DNA of 19,538 bases from Candidatus Geothermarchaeota archaeon (GTDB lineage Archaea > Thermoproteota > Nitrososphaeria > Geothermarchaeales > JAUWBL01): positions 1-19,538 of the forward strand of contig JAUWBL010000004.1 of assembly GCA_030601715.1 (NCBI GenBank), read 5' to 3'. The notes below the pieces were generated by a model that did no database searches, was not told where the DNA came from, and saw nothing but the letters and a program-made list of their open reading frames with translations. A program made the translations under genes and the position numbers. Each line of letters opens with the position of its first letter. Position 1 is the stretch's first letter. Positions 13,719-19,538 of this stretch are shown piece by piece.

Positions 13719-15032
13719 TCACCTTCCCGGGGTGCCCTTCTCTGTTATCTCCCTGACGACGCCCGCCGCTATCGTGCTTCCCATGTCCCTGACAGCAAAC
13801 CGCCCAAACTCCGGAAACTGAGCGAACTCCTCAATGACCAGGGGTCGAAGGGGTTTAAACCGGACCAGGGCGCTATCTCCCGCCCTGAGGAAAGATGGCT
13901 TCTCCTCCGTTGTCTCACCGGTTCGAGGATTGATCTTCGCAAGCAACTCGCTGAAGGTTACCGCAACCTGAGCCGTATGGGCATGCAGTACCGGCGTATA
14001 TCCGGCTGTAATGGCGGTCGGGTGTTGGATAACGATGATCTGTCCGATGAATTCCGACGCGATTGTGGCAGGATCCCCAGGTGGTCCCGCTACATCCCCC
14101 CTCGAAATCTCAATCCTGCTGACTCCCTTGACATTGAAGCCTATGTTGTCTCCTGGGATCGCTCGGTCAATTTCGGTGTGATGCATCTCTATGGATTTGA
14201 CATCAGCGAGCTTCCCCGATGGCATAAAGACCACTTGATCTCCTGGCTTGAGTATGCCGGTCTCAACTCGACCCACAGGGACCGTGCCCACTCCGGTTAT
14301 GGAGTAGACGTCCTGCACGGGAATCCTGAGGGGCTTGTCCAAAGGCTTCTCGGGCTGCTGGAACTGATTGAGGGTTTCCAAAATCGTGACGCCGTCGTAC
14401 CACTTCATCCTATCACCTTTTTCAAGTAGGTTGTCGCCCGTCCAGCCGGATACAGGAACGAATGGCACACTAGCCATGTCGAAACCGATCACCTTCATGA
14501 GGTCTGAGACCTCGTCCTTCACTTCGTTGTACCTCTCCTCGCTCCAGTCCACCGTCACATCGTCCATCTTGTTGACGGCGACTACCACCTGCTTGACTCC
14601 AAGCGTCAAAAGGAGAAATGCGTGTTCTCTTGTCTGTCCACCAGTCGAAAGGCCAGCTTCAAACTCCCCCTTCTTGGCTGAAACGACAAGTATTGCAGCG
14701 TCGGCTTGGCTAGCGCCTGTGATCATGTTCTTGACGAAGTCTCTGTGCCCAGGTGCATCAATCATAGTGTAGTAGTATTTGTCCGTCTCGAATCTGTTGA
14801 AGGCGAGATCAATTGTCAGTCCCCTCTCCCTCTCTTCCTTCAGGCGATCGAGGACCCAAGCGAACTTGAAGGTAGCTCCTGTACCTGTCTCTTCCGCCTG
14901 TTTCGCGTATGTGTCAATGGCCCTCTGGTCGATCACTCCCAGCTTGTACAACAGGTGGCCCATCATGGTGGACTTACCATGGTCTACGTGGCCGACTATC
15001 ACAAGGTTCATATGGGGCTTATCTGTCGCCAT
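13719..15032 (-). CDS. tuf: Translation elongation factor EF-1 alpha (aEF1A)
   Basis: GTPase that brings aminoacyl-tRNA to the ribosomal A site. Numbered from the ATG at 15032 (437 residues): P-loop GHVDHGKST at 14-22, RGLTID at 70-75, DAPGH at 92-96 and NKMD at 154-157, followed by the two beta-barrel domains (GVGTVPVGRVETG, HPTAITAGYTPVLHAH, FGRFAVRDMGSTIAAGVV). These are intact, so the protein should be active. A TTG at 15038 would add two residues. EF-2, found between S7 and EF-1 alpha in many euryarchaea, is absent. A TATA box upstream suggests its own promoter. Confidence 0.98.
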   Translation of the reverse strand: MATDKPHMNLVIVGHVDHGKSTMMGHLLYKLGVIDQRAIDTYAKQAEETGTGATFKFAWVLDRLKEERERGLTIDLAFNRFETDKYYYTMIDAPGHRDFVKNMITGASQADAAILVVSAKKGEFEAGLSTGGQTREHAFLLLTLGVKQVVVAVNKMDDVTVDWSEERYNEVKDEVSDLMKVIGFDMASVPFVPVSGWTGDNLLEKGDRMKWYDGVTILETLNQFQQPEKPLDKPLRIPVQDVYSITGVGTVPVGRVETGILKPGDQVVFMPSGKLADVKSIEMHHTEIDRAIPGDNIGFNVKGVSRIEISRGDVAGPPGDPATIASEFIGQIIVIQHPTAITAGYTPVLHAHTAQVAVTFSELLAKINPRTGETTEEKPSFLRAGDSALVRFKPLRPLVIEEFAQFPEFGRFAVRDMGSTIAAGVVREITEKGTPGR

Positions 15033-15090
15033 TTTCAACCAACCAGCCCAGTTTCCCCTAAATTACTGCAAATCAATGAACGACACGTGC

Positions 15091-15098
15091 ATTATAAA
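15091..15098 (-). promoter_or_regulatory. TATA box of the EF-1 alpha/S10 transcript
   Basis: The minus strand reads TTTATAAT, close to the archaeal TATA consensus, in the 77-base gap between S7 and EF-1 alpha. A start about 25 bases downstream, near 15068, would leave a leader of about 35 bases before the ATG at 15032. It would let EF-1 alpha be made at a higher level than the genes upstream, consistent with its usual abundance. The start point is inferred. Confidence 0.65.
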
Positions 15099-15109
15099 TC
15101 AGCGGAGGC

Positions 15110-15697
15110 CTAGCGAGCTGAGATAGCGATTCTCTCGATCTCGATCCTCTTTTTGATGGCATAGCTAGATGAGTCCGACCTGCTAGCTGAGACTATCTCA
15201 CGTGCCAAAGCCTCTTCTATGGGCAACGGTTTCCTATGGACAGCTCTTCTGGCTCCGTCAGCCAAGTGTTTCAATACAACATCGATTCTTCTCTGGGGTG
15301 CTACATCAACTGAGACGTGATAGCGGGCCCCTCCGTAGGAGATTGTTGTCACATCCTCTGAAGGTGCAGAGTTCTCTATTGCTCGTATCAGGAGCTGTAT
15401 CGGATTCTCCTCCGTTTCAAGGTGTACGACTCTGAACGCGGTCCTGAGGATGTTAATGCCCTTGGTTTTCTTCCCTCCCATCTTTCCGTGGCGCATGAGC
15501 TTGTTTACTAGTCTCTCAACAATGTTAACCTCGGCTTTTCTGAACCTTGTATGCTCATGCCTGCCCCCGCTCCACGGCAGATAGATTGGTTTGAGGGATA
15601 TGTAGGGGGCCAGACTGTTGTCCCGAACCTCTACGTCTTCAAAGCTGTACTCGCCAAACAGAAGTAGTGGAACAGCCGCCTCCCCGGCCTTTGCCAA
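15110..15697 (-). CDS. rps7: 30S ribosomal protein S7
   Basis: Small-subunit protein S7, which starts assembly of the head. The 195 residues match archaeal S7: FGEYSFEDVEVRDNSLAPYI, RHEHTRFRKAEVNIVERLVN, KLMRHGKMGGKKTKG, then ENPIQLLIRAIENSAPSEDV and the conserved GGARYHVSVDVAPQRRIDVV, ending in a basic helix. Start is TTG at 15697, with GAGGAGATAGAGG before it overlapping the end of S12. It follows S12 by three bases. Confidence 0.97.
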   Translation of the reverse strand: MAKAGEAAVPLLLFGEYSFEDVEVRDNSLAPYISLKPIYLPWSGGRHEHTRFRKAEVNIVERLVNKLMRHGKMGGKKTKGINILRTAFRVVHLETEENPIQLLIRAIENSAPSEDVTTISYGGARYHVSVDVAPQRRIDVVLKHLADGARRAVHRKPLPIEEALAREIVSASRSDSSSYAIKKRIEIERIAISAR

Positions 15698-15700
15698 CCT

Positions 15701-16141
15701 CTATCTCCTCGGCTTCTTTGCCAAACCCAAGACGAGCCGTCTCAGGCTGACTCCATTCACTTGGGAAACCTTCCATCTAACTCCAGGAAGGTCTCCCATG
15801 GCGCCGCCCAACGACCCCCCTATCCCCTCAACGATCACCTCGTCGTGTTCGTCGACTTGATTCATTGCGCCGTCACCAGGCAGAAAAGCTGTGAGCTGCC
15901 GCCCATTCTTGACCAGCTGAAGCCTCACACATTTTCTAAGAGCAGAGTTGGGCTGCTTGGATTCAATACCGACCTTTTCCAACACGATTCCTCTACCCAT
16001 TGGTGAGCCCTCCAAGGGGTCGACTTTTTCGTCAAGCCTGAGGACTCGTCTCTTGTACTCTCTGGAACTCCATCTGAGCTTCTGCTTCTTCCTCCTAAGA
16101 CTCCTGGCGGCGTACATCCCCCTCGGTGATTTCCTTCCCAT
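15701..16141 (-). CDS. rps12: 30S ribosomal protein S12
   Basis: Small-subunit protein S12 at the decoding site. The 146 residues are of archaeal length and carry GIVLEKVGIESKQPNSALRK (the conserved loop that monitors codon-anticodon pairing), VRLQLVKNGRQLTAFLPGDG and DEHDEVIVEGIGGSLGGAMG. The ATG at 16141 is preceded by GAGGAACAA. A 71-base gap before it holds a weak TATA-like box, GATAAATGG (minus strand, 16189-16181), flanked by two copies of GCTTCTC[GA]GC, so S12 may have an extra promoter. Confidence 0.97.
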   Translation of the reverse strand: MGRKSPRGMYAARSLRRKKQKLRWSSREYKRRVLRLDEKVDPLEGSPMGRGIVLEKVGIESKQPNSALRKCVRLQLVKNGRQLTAFLPGDGAMNQVDEHDEVIVEGIGGSLGGAMGDLPGVRWKVSQVNGVSLRRLVLGLAKKPRR

Positions 16142-16168
16142 TTGTTCCTCAGTGTCCTATTGAACCAT

Positions 16169-16213
16169 GCTGAGAAGCCGCCATTTATCTCTTGGAGGGG
16201 TCAGCCGAGAAGC
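16169..16213 (-). promoter_or_regulatory. Possible promoter of S12 flanked by short direct repeats
   Basis: The gap between NusA and S12 has GATAAATGG (minus strand, 16189-16181) as a weak TATA-like box. On its two sides lie 10-base direct repeats with one mismatch (plus strand GCTGAGAAGC at 16169-16178 and GCCGAGAAGC at 16204-16213). A start near 16163 would give a leader of about 22 bases before S12. Evidence is weak; read-through from rpoA-L30e-NusA is also likely. Confidence 0.3.
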
Positions 16214-16689
16214 TATTTTATGTAGATCGTTTGGAGATCGAAGTATCTTCTGGCTAGGGTCCGGCCTTGCTTGGCTCTGTAGCCCCTGCGTCCGATTATT
16301 GCGCCTTTTCTCCTGGGGCTGGCATATATCACGGCGTAAGTGGAACCGTCGGGCCTCTTAACTACGCTCACCGACTCGCTCCGGGAAAGTGAGAAGAAGT
16401 CCTGCAGGAATCTCGTTATATCATCAGAGAACTTCACGATTTCGACCCGGCGCCGCATGATCCTTCCCAGATGCTCCAATACGGCTTGAAAGGGGTTCTT
16501 GTGGGAGGTGGCCAAGCCCCTAGCTGACCGAAAGATTTTCGGAAACTCCTTCTCGCCAACTAGAAAGGTCACTCCCTCCTCATCTCCCTCCTCATCTATT
16601 ATGCAGTCCATCGCCGTGGCACCTGACACCGACTCGAAAAGAGACATCAGACCAAGCTCGTCGCCCGTCAGCTTCGTGTTCTCCAGCAT
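16213..16689 (-). CDS. nusA: Archaeal NusA-like transcription factor (two KH domains, first one degenerate)
   Basis: Short archaeal NusA, with two KH domains and no S1 domain, thought to bind nascent RNA in transcription elongation or termination. From the ATG at 16689 it has 158 residues: KLTGDELGLMSLFESVSGAT, DCIIDEEG, then a KH1-like part with RRRVEIVKFSDDITRFLQDF, and KH2 with RRKGAIIGRRGYRAKQGRTL (GXXG as GRRG at 133-136), ending FDLQTIYIK. The position usually held by the KH1 GXXG loop reads IFRSARGLATSHKNPF, with no GXXG and a few extra residues. The frame stays open upstream to 16833, but this overlaps L30e and is not coding. It sits between L30e and S12, as usual. Confidence 0.9.
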   Translation of the reverse strand: MLENTKLTGDELGLMSLFESVSGATAMDCIIDEEGDEEGVTFLVGEKEFPKIFRSARGLATSHKNPFQAVLEHLGRIMRRRVEIVKFSDDITRFLQDFFSLSRSESVSVVKRPDGSTYAVIYASPRRKGAIIGRRGYRAKQGRTLARRYFDLQTIYIK

Positions 16690-16693
16690 GTAC

Positions 16694-17017
16694 CTAGAAC
16701 TCCTTAGGAACTTTAGCGGCTCCGAAGTCGATAATCGCCAATGCAGAGACGACGTATGGTCTCCCACACAACCTGCCAAGCTCAGTATTCGTTCTACTGC
16801 TCTTAAACACTGGAACATTCCTCCTCTTGGCAAGAGGGAGGATCTTCGACCGCAGATCGTCCGGGGAATCCCTGGAAAAGAGAATGGCCTTTGCCCTCCG
16901 CCTCCTCAGCAACCGTTCCACATTTCTCGCTCCAAGAACGAGTTCCCCGCTTCTCGCAATGATGGTCAGCCCTTTCTCTAACTCAGAGAGGAAAGCTTGT
17001 TCTTCGTCTGTAGTCAA
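16694..17017 (-). CDS. rpl30e: 50S ribosomal protein L30e
   Basis: Large-subunit protein L30e of the L7Ae/L30e/S12e fold, which binds kink-turn RNA. The 107 residues read ELEKGLTIIARSGELVLGAR, VERLLRRRRAKAILFSRDSP, RRNVPVFKSSRTNTELGRLC and PYVVSALAIIDFG. Start is TTG at 17017, overlapping the rpoA stop (TTGA) with GCGGAGTGG before it. The order rpoA-L30e-NusA-S12 is the common archaeal one. Confidence 0.95.
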   Translation of the reverse strand: MTTDEEQAFLSELEKGLTIIARSGELVLGARNVERLLRRRRAKAILFSRDSPDDLRSKILPLAKRRNVPVFKSSRTNTELGRLCGRPYVVSALAIIDFGAAKVPKEF

Positions 17018-19538
17018 GTGCCACTCCGCATGAATACGTCAACGAGCCCCGTTCCTATGGGAACTCTCGCCCCAATTATCAAGTTCTCTGTCACGCCGCG
17101 AAGATTGTCCTCCTCACCCCTCACCGCGGCGGTTCTAAGAATGGGGACTGTGATCTCGAAGGCTGCCCTAGCCAACACGCTTTGCTTCTCTTTGACGACA
17201 CCGTATCTAGTTCCGCCCTTCACGACGCCAGTTCTAGTCATGAGGTCGGCTATGAGCATTAGGTGTCTGACATCAACATCCAGTCCTTGCTCATCCAGCA
17301 CGTTTTCCAACTCCTCCACTATCGCGTTTCTAGCCGCTTCGATACCCAGCACGGCCGCAATCTGGGTAACATCGTTTGTAGTTGTCCTTCTTGCGTCGAC
17401 TTCCGGAATCGCTAGCACGGGACCCAGTTTCGATCCCTGTGTGTAGAGGACCCACTCACCATTCTCGTAGTTCACGGTAATCTGGGTGATGAACTTTACG
17501 CCGCTAACATGCTTGGCGAGAAGCTTCTCTCTCAGCTTTCGAAGCTCATCAACGGTGCCCTTCGCTTCTTGGACCCTTAGTTCGTCCCCCTCCAGGATGG
17601 CGCTCTGTCTCTTCAGCCCCGTTTCCAGGAGGTACTTCCCGTCCAACCCGCGCTTCTCCATTGCCTCACGACTCAACCTAAACACTATCTCACCGTGGAC
17701 GAGATCCAGGAAGGACTCCACAACCAAGTCTTGAAAAACAGTGGAAACAATCCGGTTCGCTAAGGATTCAGCTGCCTCCTGGTCTTTCCTATACTTCTTT
17801 CGCAGGTAGATCGTCATGAAGGGTGTGGAGGGCTTCTTCCTGGCGTCCACGATTTCAATTATCCTAGGTAGTCCTAGGGTAACGTCTCTCTCCTTCACTC
17901 CTGCGTAATGAAAAGTCCTGAGCGTCATCTGGGTGCCTGGCTCACCCAGGGATTGGGCTGCTATCACTCCGATGGCAGATCCTGGGTCGACTTTGGATGT
18001 CTTGTAGCTAACCACCGCCTGTCGGATGACTTCCTTGACCACGGCCTTGGTTGCGTTCTTCTTCGCCAGCTGCTTGGTAAGCTCCTTACCGAGAATCGCA
18101 GGGATCTCTGTCTCAACCTTATCGATTATGCCCTGCATGAAATCCTTCGTTGCACCTTTGCCTTTGGAGTGGAGAAGAGACACGGAGTCAATGAGACGCT
18201 CGACATTGACTGGCTTTCCATGATCGCTTCGAGCGGGGTCGACGCCATCATCACCGTAAGTGAACTGGACTATCGCCCTATCCGTTGTTCTGACGGAGAA
18301 ATCGTGAGCTACCACGAGATGCTCCAAGGAGTTGATCAACCTTCGCTGCAGATACCCGCTCTGTTGAGTTCTCACAGCGGTATCGACGAGCCCTTCTCGC
18401 CCTCCCATGGCGTGGAAGAAGAATTCTGTAGGTGTCAAGCCGCTCATGAAGCTGTTGAACACAAAGCCCTCAGCCGACGCTCCCATGTCTCCAGGCTCGA
18501 ACACCGTTAGCGTCCGTCGATCAAAACCCCTCTTTATTCGCTCTCCCCTGATAGACTGCTGACCTAGGACAGCGGAGAGCTGAGCCACATTCAGCGATGA
18601 ACCTCGGGCTCCTGAGATCGTCATGACGGAGAGAGGGCTATCGGTGGCCAAGTTCCGGAGAGCTGTCTTACCGGCGGTGTCCCTAGCCTTGGAGAGGATG
18701 TCCATGACCTTCAACTCAAGGGATTCCTGGATGGAGAGGCCCCTGATGGCCTCGAGTGCTCCTTCACGATACTTGTCGATGGCTTTGCTGACCCTCTTCT
18801 TCGCTGATGTGAGTACGGAGCTCAACTTGTCATATACTTCATCCGGCACGATCAGGTCCTCAGCGCCGATAGAGAACCCACGGATAGTAAGAAACCTGTC
18901 AAGCAACCTAACGACCTTCGTGATGAAGGCTCCTGCGAAGTCGTAGCCGTACTCTCTAGCGATCCTATGAAGAACGCTGTCCGCCCTCTCAGCGCCTATC
19001 GAGGCTTCGTCGATGATACCTTCCACAAGTTGCCCTTCTTTGATCACGACCCTCCCGCCGGAAGTGGCCCTAAGTGAGTACGTGAAATCTTTTGGTAGCA
19101 ACAGACTGAAGACTTGCTTTCCGGTGTAGAGGGGGACAGGTCTTTTCTTAGCCGGATTGGGCAAGTCGCCTTCGTAGTCAATGGCTGCCGCTAGGTCGAA
19201 GAACTCCTTCCTGGGCAGGTAGGTTTCGTCGCTTGTCAGGAGATAAGCCGAGGTGATGTTGTCCCGGTGACATCCTATTATCGGGGCTCCGTATCTCGGA
19301 GAGATGATCTGTTTCTGAACCCTCATGAGCATTTTCGCTTCCGCAGTTGCCTCCTCGTTTTGCAGCACATGTAGATTCATCTCGTCGCCGTCGAAGTCGG
19401 CGTTGTAGGGAGGGCACACGGCTAGGTGGAGCCTGAAAGTTCGGTACGGCAGGACTTTGACGAAGTGAGCCATAATGGACATGCGGTGCAGTGAGGGCTG
19501 TCTGTTGAAGAGGACGATGTCTCCATTCTGGAGGTGTC
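17014..19538 (-). CDS. rpoA: DNA-directed RNA polymerase subunit A, unsplit A'+A'' (5' part outside the window)
   Basis: Largest catalytic subunit of RNA polymerase. The frame is open through the window edge: the 18 codons before the Met at 19482 read NGDIVLFNRQPSLHR, typical of A'. Numbered from that Met: active site NADFDGD at 27-33 (three Asp hold the catalytic magnesium), funnel and GARGSSLNVAQLSAV near 290-305, bridge helix GREGLVDTAVRTQQSGYLQR at about 361-380, end-of-A' DFSVRTTDRAIVQFTYGDDG near 394-413. Then, without a stop, it enters A'' sequence: VDPGSAIGVIAAQSLGEPGT and TQMTLRTFHYAGV (trigger-loop region, about 498-529) and DVTLGLPRIIEIVDARKKPS, ending with the conserved GARVPIGTGLVDVFM. 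Most archaea split A' and A''; here they are fused. The stop overlaps the L30e start. Confidence 0.97.
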   Translation of the reverse strand, partial: HLQNGDIVLFNRQPSLHRMSIMAHFVKVLPYRTFRLHLAVCPPYNADFDGDEMNLHVLQNEEATAEAKMLMRVQKQIISPRYGAPIIGCHRDNITSAYLLTSDETYLPRKEFFDLAAAIDYEGDLPNPAKKRPVPLYTGKQVFSLLLPKDFTYSLRATSGGRVVIKEGQLVEGIIDEASIGAERADSVLHRIAREYGYDFAGAFITKVVRLLDRFLTIRGFSIGAEDLIVPDEVYDKLSSVLTSAKKRVSKAIDKYREGALEAIRGLSIQESLELKVMDILSKARDTAGKTALRNLATDSPLSVMTISGARGSSLNVAQLSAVLGQQSIRGERIKRGFDRRTLTVFEPGDMGASAEGFVFNSFMSGLTPTEFFFHAMGGREGLVDTAVRTQQSGYLQRRLINSLEHLVVAHDFSVRTTDRAIVQFTYGDDGVDPARSDHGKPVNVERLIDSVSLLHSKGKGATKDFMQGIIDKVETEIPAILGKELTKQLAKKNATKAVVKEVIRQAVVSYKTSKVDPGSAIGVIAAQSLGEPGTQMTLRTFHYAGVKERDVTLGLPRIIEIVDARKKPSTPFMTIYLRKKYRKDQEAAESLANRIVSTVFQDLVVESFLDLVHGEIVFRLSREAMEKRGLDGKYLLETGLKRQSAILEGDELRVQEAKGTVDELRKLREKLLAKHVSGVKFITQITVNYENGEWVLYTQGSKLGPVLAIPEVDARRTTTNDVTQIAAVLGIEAARNAIVEELENVLDEQGLDVDVRHLMLIADLMTRTGVVKGGTRYGVVKEKQSVLARAAFEITVPILRTAAVRGEEDNLRGVTENLIIGARVPIGTGLVDVFMRSGT

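Noticed and set aside
13584..14429. Long plus-strand open frame of 281 codons
   Set aside because: It lies opposite EF-1 alpha and S10, both certain, and has no recognisable protein features; it is a by-product of their codon use.
16690..16833. N-terminal extension of NusA into the L30e gene
   Set aside because: It overlaps L30e fully, has no similarity to NusA, and the ATG at 16689 gives the normal NusA beginning.
1..19538. CRISPR arrays, insertion sequences, phage genes or defence systems
   Set aside because: No regular spaced repeats, transposase, integrase or defence-type proteins were found; nearly all coding sequence is translation or transcription machinery.

Overview
The window is archaeal and chromosomal: a long block of ribosomal-protein and transcription genes on the minus strand. 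The archaeal assignment rests on archaeal/eukaryotic-only proteins (L19e, L32e, S4e, L30e, the RNase P subunit Rpp29), an archaeal-type NusA, EF-1 alpha, and an RNA polymerase subunit A with the archaeal/eukaryotic form of the NADFDGD motif. The lineage is less certain. RNA polymerase A' and A'' are one uninterrupted reading frame, and EF-2 is absent between S7 and EF-1 alpha. From memory, an unsplit subunit A is reported for Thaumarchaeota/Aigarchaeota-like lineages, so a member of the TACK group is my best guess, as inference only.

Layout, read along the minus strand from right to left. (1) 19538-13349, a 'str-like' block: rpoA (5' end outside the window), L30e, NusA, S12, S7, EF-1 alpha, S10. 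(2) 13348-11614, a junction: tRNA-Ser(UGA) and a small unknown gene on the plus strand, then a SPOUT-type RNA methyltransferase gene on the minus strand. (3) 11613-8413, an 'S10-like' block behind a clear promoter: L3, L4, L23, L2, S19. (4) 8388-5958, two plus-strand genes: a membrane-anchored winged-helix regulator and an exported, C-terminally anchored protein of unknown function. These split S19 from L22. (5) 5938-1, the rest of the S10/spc block: L22, S3, L29, Rpp29, S17, L14, L24, S4e, L5, S14, S8, L6, L32e and the start of L19e (cut by the window edge).

Genes within each block are tightly packed, with ATGA, TTGA, TGATG and TAGTG stop-start overlaps and purine-rich Shine-Dalgarno sites, so they are probably co-transcribed and translationally coupled. 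Start codons are relaxed: TTG is the best or only start for many genes.

The observations most worth checking are: S19, whose conserved N-terminus lies upstream of its first ATG and seems to begin at an ACG behind a perfect Shine-Dalgarno; L29, whose conserved N-terminus has no usual start codon in frame; the insertion of the regulator and exported-protein pair inside a normally contiguous ribosomal operon, with a palindromic A/T-rich element in the divergent promoter region; the unsplit rpoA; and a NusA whose first KH domain lacks the GXXG loop. I did not find a clearly new defence or mobile system, CRISPR array, insertion sequence or rRNA.
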